DNA of 51,479 bases from Chloroflexota bacterium (GTDB taxonomy: Bacteria > Chloroflexota > UBA11872), in contig JAJDZD010000004.1 of assembly GCA_022824865.1 (NCBI GenBank), forward strand, positions 1 through 51,479, given 5' to 3'. The notes below the pieces were generated by a model. That model was given only the letters and a program-made list of their open reading frames with translations, was not told the origin of the DNA and searched no databases. The position numbers and the translations under genes are program-made. Below, one piece after another: positions 8,799-15,801 of the stretch (position 1 is its first letter; the number at the start of each line of letters is the position of its first letter).

Positions 8799-9059
8799 AT
8801 GGCGACATTGCACGTGCGGCGTTTGGACGATGACATCGTCAGACGGCTCAAACGGCGCGCTGTCGCGAATCACCGCTCACTCGAGGGTGAGGTTCGCCAC
8901 ATCTTGGAGCAGGCCGCAGCCGACGATATGGCGGAGAGAATGCGGGCATTCCGGGTCTTGTCCGAGAGGTTGCGAGCGGAGACCGGGGATGAACCGCAGA
9001 TTCCCGCACATGTCCTGATCCGGGAAGACCGGGACCAGGGTCATGGACCTGCGTGGTGA
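8799..9059 (+). CDS. vapB: FitA/VapB-type ribbon-helix-helix antitoxin
   Basis: An 86-residue protein. The N-terminal 40 residues (MATLHVRRLDDDIVRRLKRRA, then NHRSLEGEVRHIL) fit the FitA-type ribbon-helix-helix DNA-binding fold. The C-terminal half would wrap the toxin. It neutralises the PIN toxin encoded immediately downstream and, with it, should repress the operon through the palindrome at 8759-8781. Its TGA overlaps the toxin ATG by one base (TGATG), so expression is coupled with the antitoxin translated first. The ATG at 8799 is preceded by a G-rich stretch (TTGGGG) rather than a textbook ribosome-binding site. Confidence 0.85.
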   Translation: MATLHVRRLDDDIVRRLKRRAVANHRSLEGEVRHILEQAAADDMAERMRAFRVLSERLRAETGDEPQIPAHVLIREDRDQGHGPAW

Positions 9060-9484
9060 TGCGACTGGTCGTGGACGCCAGCGTTGCCGTGAAGTGGGTT
9101 GCCGAAGAGGCGGACTCGGACAAGGCTGCTCGGCTTCTTTCGGGACTCTACGAGCTTCACGCCCCGCGGCAGTTGGTGGCCGAGATTGGAAATGCGCTCT
9201 GGCGCAAGGCACGCTCAGGAACGATGCGGCGGAGTCGCGCCGCCCTGCTTGCCGCCGCCATAGCCGAGATGCCGGTTCTCTGGGCGGAAGATGAAGTCGT
9301 TGCCTCAGCGTCGGTTCGGCTAGCGCTTGAACTGGATCGTCCGGTCTACGACTGCGTCTATCTTGCTCTCGCGCATCGGCTCGGGGCCACGCTGGTTACG
9401 GCCGACGCGCGTTTCGTGAATGCCCTGGCGGACACGGAGCACGGGGAAGTCGTGACTGCCCTGGCAAGCCTTGTCGAGGTGTGA
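9059..9484 (+). CDS. vapC: VapC-type PIN-domain ribonuclease toxin
   Basis: A 141-residue PIN-domain protein. The four acidic metal ligands are all present: Asp in VVDASVAVKW near the start, Glu in EIGNALW, Asp in VYDCVYLALA and Asp in VTADARF. VapC toxins are Mg-dependent endoribonucleases that cut tRNA or rRNA when freed from VapB. Three in-frame starts are possible (GTG 9053, GTG 9056, ATG 9059). ATG 9059 is chosen because it overlaps the antitoxin stop and leaves the usual short lead before the first Asp. The module looks intact. Confidence 0.87.
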   Translation: MRLVVDASVAVKWVAEEADSDKAARLLSGLYELHAPRQLVAEIGNALWRKARSGTMRRSRAALLAAAIAEMPVLWAEDEVVASASVRLALELDRPVYDCVYLALAHRLGATLVTADARFVNALADTEHGEVVTALASLVEV

Positions 9485-9612
9485 CCAGATGGTCGAGCCC
9501 GGAGAGCATGGCGAGGTTGGCGCCGGCCTTCAGGACCTTTGAGATCGAATTCGCGTGGTGGAGGCTTTTGCTAGTCGGCGTTTGGCCCGCTTTATCTTCT
9601 CGCAGTGAATCG

Positions 9613-10455
9613 CTAAGGCTGGCGGAAGACGCGGCGGCAGGCGGCGGCGACGCGGGCGGCGCCTTCGGCGATGGGCAGGGCGCGCATTTCGTCGTTGAAG
9701 ATTTCGACACCAGCGGGCCCGCTGTAGCCGGCGGCCTCCAGGGCGTTGGCGATGGCGGCAAGGTCCATCACGCCGTCGCCGGGCAGGCGGCGGATCGAGT
9801 CGTCGAAAGTGGTCGGGTCGCCGGGCGGAGCGTCGTTGAGGTGGACGTGGTTGATGGCGCGGCCGGCCGTGGCGATGTCCGCCAGTTCGCTGTCGCCGCA
9901 GTGGAAGTGGTAGGTGTCGAAGAGGATGCCGACGTTGACGCGGCCGATGCGGTCGATCAGGTCCAGGGTCCCGGTGATGCCGGAGAAGAGTTCGTAGGGC
10001 TGGTCGGGCCAGATGTTGGGGCCGATGAACTCGAGGCTGAGGGCGACGCCCTCGCCGGCGGCGACGTCGGCCACGTCGCCGATGCGCAGGGCGAGCAGGT
10101 CCAGCATTTCGTCGGGGGGCCTATCGACCCGGTTCGGGACAACGACGGCCGCGACGCGAGCGCCCAGGGCCGCGCCGAGCGCGGCGTTAGCAGCCACCTC
10201 GTCCAGGCTGGCGTCAAAGTCGGCGTGGGCACCGATAACTTGCGCTCCGGCGCCCCAGGCGCCGGGTTGAAGTGCGTGCGACTGGAAGGCCTGCACGACG
10301 GCGTCACGGCTCGTCGCTGCCTCGAGCGCGCGGGCGGCGGGCATGCTGAAGTCGGCGGCCCGGAAGCCGGCGGAGGCGGCCGCGTCGAGGTACGTGCCGA
10401 GGTCGTCGACCTGCGCGACGGTGGCGGGATGGAGCGCTGGGATTAGCGAGGACAT
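9613..10455 (-). CDS. Sugar phosphate isomerase/epimerase (xylose isomerase-like TIM barrel)
   Basis: A 280-residue protein of the AP-endonuclease-2/xylose isomerase-like superfamily, as in hydroxypyruvate isomerases and IolE/tagatose epimerases. Metal-site blocks are recognisable: Glu in SLEFIG, Asp and His in FDTYHFH, His in VHLNDA, and Glu in GVEIFND near the C terminus. It probably isomerises or epimerises a small sugar or hydroxy-sugar acid in the cytoplasm. The ATG at 10455 has AGGAG 10 nt upstream. It lies 68 bp after the spermidine-synthase-like gene on the same strand, and convergent with vapC. Substrate is not determinable. Confidence 0.8.
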   Translation of the reverse strand: MSSLIPALHPATVAQVDDLGTYLDAAASAGFRAADFSMPAARALEAATSRDAVVQAFQSHALQPGAWGAGAQVIGAHADFDASLDEVAANAALGAALGARVAAVVVPNRVDRPPDEMLDLLALRIGDVADVAAGEGVALSLEFIGPNIWPDQPYELFSGITGTLDLIDRIGRVNVGILFDTYHFHCGDSELADIATAGRAINHVHLNDAPPGDPTTFDDSIRRLPGDGVMDLAAIANALEAAGYSGPAGVEIFNDEMRALPIAEGAARVAAACRRVFRQP

Positions 10456-10523
10456 GGGCTCGGTTCTCCTAGGAGTGAAGGGCGCGTGTGTTCCGCCACG
10501 ACTGCTCCGGCGAGTTGGGCAAC

Positions 10524-12095
10524 CTAGCGGTCGCGGCCGGTGGCGCCGTGCAGGGCTTCGCGGACCACGATGTCGTCGATGAGGCGTTCGACGGGGGCCA
10601 GGTCGTCGGTATAGACGGTCTCGGCGCGGTTGACTTCGCGCAGTTCCCAGGGGCGAGCGGCGATTTCCGCAAGCACGGGCAAGCCAACGGTTCCAGCGCG
10701 CACCTGGTCCCCGGTGATTGGTGTCAGTGAGCCGTAGACGAGGCTGTTGTTGAAGCCCGAGGGCAGATCAATGACGTAAACGTGGGGGAAGACTGAGCGC
10801 ATGGTTTCCGAGAGCACGTCCACCAAGCGAAAGTCCGTGGCGGTGCGTCCCGCGTTGAGGGCCACGACGCCCTTATCGGTCAGGTGTTCGCGGGCGGCGA
10901 TAAAAAACTCCTGGGTTACCAGATGGAAGGGGATGTAGGGCTGGCGGTAGGCGTCGACGGCGATGACGTCGTAGCGCCGGTCGACGCGCTGGAGGAAGGT
11001 GCGTCCGTCTTCGGCGTAGGTCTTGAGGTTGGGTTCGTTCATGTCGAAGTACTTGCGGCCAAGGTCGATGACCCGGTCGTCGATCTCAACGCCGTCGATG
11101 GCCACGTCGTCTCCGAAGATCTGCGTGTACTGCTTGGACACAGTGCCGCCGCCGAGACCGATGATGAGGAGCGAGTCGACTTCGTCCGGTTCTTGCCCGC
11201 CAATGATGGGCGCCAGCAGGAAGTAGTCCCAGGGTCCGTTGGTGAGCAAGCGGTCGGGGTGGTAGATGGAGTGGGTGCCAATGCCCTCGTTGAGGACCAG
11301 GCGACGGCCGATGTTGGGGCTGTCGATTACCTGAAAGAACTGGAGGGCGGATTCGCCTTCGACCAGCAGGCCATCGGCGGGGCGGACCGGGCCAGGGTCG
11401 ACCGCGACCCAGAGGACGATGAGGATGGCCAGGAGGGCGCCGTAGAACAGGCGCCGCCGCCGCCGGCTGGTGGCGATGATCGACAGTCCCAGCAGCAGGA
11501 CGGCAAATATCAGAAAGGTCGAGCGGGTGCCGACGGTGGGAATGAGCAGCAGGACGGGAATGAAGGCGCCACAGATGCTGCCGACGGTGCTGACGGCGAA
11601 TACCTGGCCAGCGCGCTTGCCGGCCTGCTGGACGTCACTGGTGACCAGGCGGATGGCGAAGGGCGAGACCATGCCGAGCAGGGTGAGAGGGACGGCCAGC
11701 AGAAGGAGCACGCCGACGAGCGAACCGAAGAATAGTCCGCCGTTGAGTGAGGCAATGGCCTGTGAGGACACGGAGAGCACCGGCTTCGAAAAGAACGGCA
11801 CCAGGCCGACCAAAAACGACGCAATGGCAACGATGTGAAACATGGTGTCTTCGTAGGGCCGCCGGTCGGCGAGGCGACCGCCGATCCAGTAGCCGATGGA
11901 CAGGTAGAGCAGCGTCAGGCCGATGACGACGGCCCAGATGATGATGCTGGTGCCGAAGAACGGCGCCAGCAGCCGGGAGGCGCTGATCTCCACGGCCAGG
12001 ACGGACATGCCCGAGAAGAAGGCGATCGTGAGAACGAGCCAGATGCGGGCGGTCCCGAGCGGCTGGTCACCTGGCGGGGCGGAAGTGCTGGACAC
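10524..12095 (-). CDS. Membrane-fused spermidine-synthase-like protein
   Basis: A 523-residue protein with about seven N-terminal transmembrane helices (roughly 18-240). A cytoplasmic Rossmann methyltransferase-like domain of the spermidine synthase superfamily follows: LIIGLGGGTVSKQY, EIDDRVIDLGRKYF and AEDGRTFL. Classical spermidine synthases have a catalytic DxxD in the loop after the fourth strand. Here the loop reads VDAYRQPYIPFH, so the second Asp is missing and aminopropyl transfer is doubtful. The family is often annotated fused-MFS/spermidine synthase and its reaction is mostly unknown. The GTG at 12095 has AAGGA 6 nt upstream. No adenosylmethionine decarboxylase gene is in the window. 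Confidence 0.75.
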   Translation of the reverse strand: MSSTSAPPGDQPLGTARIWLVLTIAFFSGMSVLAVEISASRLLAPFFGTSIIIWAVVIGLTLLYLSIGYWIGGRLADRRPYEDTMFHIVAIASFLVGLVPFFSKPVLSVSSQAIASLNGGLFFGSLVGVLLLLAVPLTLLGMVSPFAIRLVTSDVQQAGKRAGQVFAVSTVGSICGAFIPVLLLIPTVGTRSTFLIFAVLLLGLSIIATSRRRRRLFYGALLAILIVLWVAVDPGPVRPADGLLVEGESALQFFQVIDSPNIGRRLVLNEGIGTHSIYHPDRLLTNGPWDYFLLAPIIGGQEPDEVDSLLIIGLGGGTVSKQYTQIFGDDVAIDGVEIDDRVIDLGRKYFDMNEPNLKTYAEDGRTFLQRVDRRYDVIAVDAYRQPYIPFHLVTQEFFIAAREHLTDKGVVALNAGRTATDFRLVDVLSETMRSVFPHVYVIDLPSGFNNSLVYGSLTPITGDQVRAGTVGLPVLAEIAARPWELREVNRAETVYTDDLAPVERLIDDIVVREALHGATGRDR

Positions 12096-12167
12096 GCGGT
12101 TCCTTAGCTCAACGGGTCAGGTTGGACGCCGGTTACATGCAGCGTATTGTCGCGGATGCGAGTGCCG

Positions 12168-13766
12168 CTAGAACCCGAGCACCTGTCCGTGCCAGCGCGG
12201 GTCGGTGGCCCCGATCCGGGCGCCCGTATCCGGGTCGAGCATAACCCCTTGGGCGCGTGAGTAAACGGAAAAGGGCGCTTCGCGACGAACCGAGTGGCCG
12301 CGGTTCTCGAGATCGGTAAGGACGGCGGGATCGAATCGGTCTTCGAGCATGAGGTCGCCGGTGTCCTCGTTGTGGTACCAGCGCGGGGCGTCAATGGCGG
12401 CCTGCCAGTGCATGCCGTGGTCGAAGACGTTGGAGATGACCTGGAAGTTGGTCTGGACCTGGTACTGGCCGCCGGGCGAGGAGCCGAGCAGTACCAGTTG
12501 GTCTTCGCGCCGGACCATAAAGGTATTGAGGGTGTGGATGGGACGCTTGCCGCCCTGAAATACGTTGGGGCTGGCGGGATCAAGGGAGAAACCGCACAAG
12601 CGGTTGTTGAGCAGCACGCCGGTGCCAGGCACGACGTAGCAGGAGCCGAAGCTGGTGAAGACGCTCTGAATGAAGGTGATGGCGTTGCCAGCCTCGTCCA
12701 CCGCCGATACAGCCGTGGTGTCGCCACCGACGGCGCTGGGATCGCCGGCCGATACGTGCTGGGCGGCGCGGACGGGGTCGATGGACATGCGGCGCTGGGC
12801 GGCGAATTCCTTGCCGAGCAGGCGGTCGATGGGGATGTCGTTCCAGTTGGGATCGCCGACGTGGACGAGCCGGTCGGCAAAGGCGGCCTTCTTGCACTCG
12901 GCCATGAGGTGGAGGACGTCGGCGCTGCCGAACTCGAAGGCGGCCAGCTCGAAGCCTTCGGCAATGTTGAGCTGTTCCAGGAGGAGGAATCCCTGGGAGG
13001 GTAGAGGCTGTTCCAGGACTTCGAGGCCGCGGTAGTAGGCGCGCAGCGGAGGAAGGACTTCGCACTGATAGGCCGCAAGGTCGCGGGGGGTGAAGGCGCC
13101 GCCGCCGCGGGCGGATGCTCGCACGAGGGCATCGGCGAAGGATCCCTTGTAAAAGGCGTCGGCGCCGCCCTGGGCGATCTGGCGCAGGGTTTCGGCGAGG
13201 TCGGGCTGATGGAGCAGCGAGCCGGGCGGGGGCGGGGCGCCGTTGGGGAGAAAGCTGCGCGCGCTGGCGGGGTGCTGGGCCAGCGCGGGGCCGGCGTTGG
13301 CGATGGCCTGGGCGGTGTCGGGGTCGACGGGGACGCCATGTTGGGCGTATTCGATGGCCGGGGCGAGGGCGTCGGCCATGCTGATGGAGCCGTACCGATC
13401 AAGGATGGCCTGCCAGGCGTGGACGGCGCCCGGAACGGTTGCGGCGTTGATGCCGTGCGGCGGGATTTCATCGTCAAATGCGTCAATCGTGAGGCCCGCG
13501 GGCGCAGGGCCGCTGGCGTTGATGGCATCCGGGTCCGCGGCGCCGGCCGGGAGGCAGAGGGCGAAGACGTCACCGCCGACATGATTGGTCCCGGGTTCGG
13601 CGACGGCGATGACGGCCGCGGCCGTCACCACGGCGTCAAACGCATTGCCGCCGTTGCGCAGGGTGCGGAGGCCGGCTTCAGTGGCCAAGGGATGCCCGCT
13701 GGAGATCATGGCGCGGGCGCCAATTACGGGCGGGCGCTGGGTGGTCCAGCGCGGGTCGGCGCTCAA
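12168..13766 (-). CDS. Gamma-glutamyltransferase family Ntn hydrolase
   Basis: A 532-residue gamma-glutamyltranspeptidase-family protein. These precursors cleave themselves before a threonine that becomes the nucleophile. Here that is the first Thr of GGDTTAVSAVD (Thr350), giving a large and a small subunit. Other family blocks are RNGGNAFDA near residue 40, GPAPA, and SSPGGQYQ in the small subunit. The usual TTHxS is TTAVS. No signal peptide is visible, unlike periplasmic glutathione-degrading GGTs, so it may act on another gamma-glutamyl or related amide in the cytoplasm. The start is a TTG at 13766 without a strong ribosome-binding site and could be wrong. It lies 59 bp behind dnaN. Confidence 0.83.
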   Translation of the reverse strand: MSADPRWTTQRPPVIGARAMISSGHPLATEAGLRTLRNGGNAFDAVVTAAAVIAVAEPGTNHVGGDVFALCLPAGAADPDAINASGPAPAGLTIDAFDDEIPPHGINAATVPGAVHAWQAILDRYGSISMADALAPAIEYAQHGVPVDPDTAQAIANAGPALAQHPASARSFLPNGAPPPPGSLLHQPDLAETLRQIAQGGADAFYKGSFADALVRASARGGGAFTPRDLAAYQCEVLPPLRAYYRGLEVLEQPLPSQGFLLLEQLNIAEGFELAAFEFGSADVLHLMAECKKAAFADRLVHVGDPNWNDIPIDRLLGKEFAAQRRMSIDPVRAAQHVSAGDPSAVGGDTTAVSAVDEAGNAITFIQSVFTSFGSCYVVPGTGVLLNNRLCGFSLDPASPNVFQGGKRPIHTLNTFMVRREDQLVLLGSSPGGQYQVQTNFQVISNVFDHGMHWQAAIDAPRWYHNEDTGDLMLEDRFDPAVLTDLENRGHSVRREAPFSVYSRAQGVMLDPDTGARIGATDPRWHGQVLGF

Positions 13767-13825
13767 GCCTGGATGCTCTGGCCAGGCGGAAGCGCGAGGA
13801 TGGCCGGCGGTGAGATGGGGTCGAC

Positions 13826-14980
13826 CTATGACACCGTGTGCATGGGCATGATGACGTGGCTGAAGGACGGCATGTCCTCGCCGTCCTTGTCCACCTGGCG
13901 AACCAGGCCCGGACTGGTGGGACCGGCCAACGAGAGCGATACGCGTTCCGAACTGACTGTGCCCAGGCAGTCGGAAAGGAAGCGATAGTTGAAGGCGATT
14001 TGGGCGCTCGTGCTGGTACCGGCGACTTCGGCTTCGACTTCACCCTGGTTTTCGCCCAGTTCGGCGGAATTGGCCGAGAGGACCAGGCGGCCGCCGTCGT
14101 CGTTCCCTTCGATAGTGGCCCGGATGACGTTCTGGCCGTCGCGGGCGAAGAGGGCGGCAATGCGGGTGGCCTGGGTGACGGCCGCGGTGTCGGCAACGAC
14201 GCGCGTTTCCATGTTGGCGGTGTCGGGGATGAGTTGCTGGTAGGCGGGGAACTGGCCGTCGATGAGCTGCGAGACGAGGGATACCGCCCTGGTGCTGAAG
14301 CGAACGGATTGGGCATTGGCCGTAAGGCCGATGGTTACGGACCCCGGGTCGTCGGTGAGGATGCGGGAGAGTTCGACCATGGCCGGACGCGGAACGATGA
14401 TCTGGCTGGGTTCGGACAGGCCGGTCTCGGCCGCGGCGCGGCGGACGGCCAAGCGATAGCCGTCGGCGGCGGCGAGCTCGACGTAGTCGGGGCCGAAGGT
14501 GAGGCTGACGCCCGCGAGCACGGGCCGGCTGTCATCCTGGGCGGCGGCCACGACCACCTGCTCGATGATGGAGGTCCAGACGCCGGTTGGCATCTCGAGT
14601 TCGCGCTCGGCATCGCCCTCGGGCATCGGCGGGAACTCGTCAGCGTCGATGCCCTTCATCTTGGCGCGGAAACGGCCGGAGGAGACTTCCAGGGTGTCGG
14701 TCTCGGCGTCGAGTTCAAGGGCGACGACGCCTTCGGGCAGCTGGGCGATGAAGTCGGAGAGCAGCCGCGCGGGAACGGTGATGGCGCCTTCCGACTGGAT
14801 GCTGGCGCCGGTCCAGACGGAGATGGCCATCTGCTGGTTCATGGCGGCCAGCTTGAGACCGCCGTCCTCGGTTGCCAGCAGGACGTTGCTGAGCACGGGC
14901 AGCGGGCTGCGGGCGGCGACGGCCCGGCTGACGAGGCTTAACCCTCGGTTCAGGTTTTCTTGCAGGCAAGTAAGGTTCAC
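13826..14980 (-). CDS. dnaN: DNA polymerase III subunit beta (sliding clamp)
   Basis: A 384-residue clamp that tethers the replicative polymerase and binds repair factors. It begins NLTCLQENLNRGLSLVSRAVAARSPLPVL and ends with the family-typical FSHVIMPMHTVS. Its length is right for three clamp domains per monomer. The start is a GTG at 14980 with GGAG 9 nt upstream. The ATG at 15049 would add an unrelated arginine-rich leader. A good promoter lies at 15071-15100. No dnaA, recF or gyr gene is adjacent, so it is separated from the usual origin cluster. Confidence 0.95.
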   Translation of the reverse strand: MNLTCLQENLNRGLSLVSRAVAARSPLPVLSNVLLATEDGGLKLAAMNQQMAISVWTGASIQSEGAITVPARLLSDFIAQLPEGVVALELDAETDTLEVSSGRFRAKMKGIDADEFPPMPEGDAERELEMPTGVWTSIIEQVVVAAAQDDSRPVLAGVSLTFGPDYVELAAADGYRLAVRRAAAETGLSEPSQIIVPRPAMVELSRILTDDPGSVTIGLTANAQSVRFSTRAVSLVSQLIDGQFPAYQQLIPDTANMETRVVADTAAVTQATRIAALFARDGQNVIRATIEGNDDGGRLVLSANSAELGENQGEVEAEVAGTSTSAQIAFNYRFLSDCLGTVSSERVSLSLAGPTSPGLVRQVDKDGEDMPSFSHVIMPMHTVS

Positions 14981-15070
14981 GCGGCGATCTCCGAGGTCCT
15001 GGCGACGAAACCGTTGGTGCGCGCCCAACCGGCCAGTGGTGTTGCACATGTTGGGCGTTGCAGCGGACGG

Positions 15071-15100
15071 ATACTAGATGTAGTGCCAAGCGGCGGTCAA
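15071..15100 (-). promoter_or_regulatory. Predicted dnaN promoter
   Basis: On the minus strand there is TTGACC (15100-15095), an 18-bp spacer and TAGTAT (15076-15071), close to the sigma-70 consensus. Transcription would start near 15064, leaving a leader of about 85 nt before the dnaN GTG at 14980. This is the best-looking housekeeping promoter noticed in the window. Confidence 0.5.
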
Positions 15101-15207
15101 TCCATGACCGGGTTTCAGCGGCGTCTGAGTTCGAGGAGCGTCGCTGGTAGGCTTGCCTGATAGGCCCGCATGGCGCGCGGGCGCCGACTCAGTGGAAAGG
15201 AGCTCGC

Positions 15208-15780
15208 TTGAGCTTGCGAGTCATCGTCGCTGAAGACGAAACGATTATTCGGCTCGACCTCAAGGAGCGGTTGGAGGCTTCGGGTCATCAGGTTGTGGGC
15301 GAAGCGGGCGACGGCGAGAGCGCCGTGCGGATGGCACGCGAACTGCGGCCCGACCTTGTGGTGATGGATATCAAGATGCCGGGTGTTGATGGCATCGAAG
15401 CCGCCCGCGCGCTGACAGCCGAGCACATTGCGCCGGTGGTGCTGGTGACGGCCCACGGGGAACGCGAACTGGTTGAGCGCGCCAGCGATGTAGGGGTGAT
15501 TGGCTACGTGCTGAAGCCGCTGCGGGATCGAGACCTGGAGTCGGCGATCGCGGTGGCGATCTCGCGGTACGGGGAGTTTGAGGCGGTAAGCCGCGACGTG
15601 GAGAACCTGACGGAGCAACTGGAGACGCGCAAGGTGGTGGAGCGGGCCAAGGGGCTGCTGATGACCCGACTGGGGCTCTCGGAGCCTGACGCGTTCAAGC
15701 GGATTCAGAAGCTGAGCATGGACCGGCGCCGCTCGATGCGCGATATCGCCGAGGCGATCATCCTGGCGGAAGAGATCTAG
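15208..15780 (+). CDS. Response regulator with ANTAR RNA-binding output domain (PdtaR/AmiR-like)
   Basis: A 190-residue protein with an N-terminal receiver domain: acidic pocket ED at 9-10, phospho-acceptor Asp54 in VVMDIKMPG, and Lys in LKPL. A coiled-coil linker leads to a C-terminal ANTAR domain (about 130-188) with VVERAKGLLMTRLGLSEPDAF and SMRDIAEAI. ANTAR regulators bind paired hairpins in nascent RNA and prevent termination when phosphorylated. The start is TTG 15208 with AAAGGAG 5 nt upstream. No histidine kinase is adjacent. The gene is divergent from dnaN and 21 bp ahead of the YfhO gene. Its RNA targets are not identified. Confidence 0.92.
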   Translation: MSLRVIVAEDETIIRLDLKERLEASGHQVVGEAGDGESAVRMARELRPDLVVMDIKMPGVDGIEAARALTAEHIAPVVLVTAHGERELVERASDVGVIGYVLKPLRDRDLESAIAVAISRYGEFEAVSRDVENLTEQLETRKVVERAKGLLMTRLGLSEPDAFKRIQKLSMDRRRSMRDIAEAIILAEEI

Positions 15781-15801
15781 GGGGAGGCTCGGCCGACCCC
15801 C

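Noticed and set aside
12104..13582. 492-codon minus-strand frame overlapping the gamma-glutamyltransferase gene
   Set aside because: It is a shifted-frame shadow rich in Pro/Ser/Thr. The GGT frame carries all family motifs.
15050..15207. Replication origin beside dnaN
   Set aside because: No cluster of DnaA boxes was seen and dnaA is absent. The region is explained by two divergent promoters.
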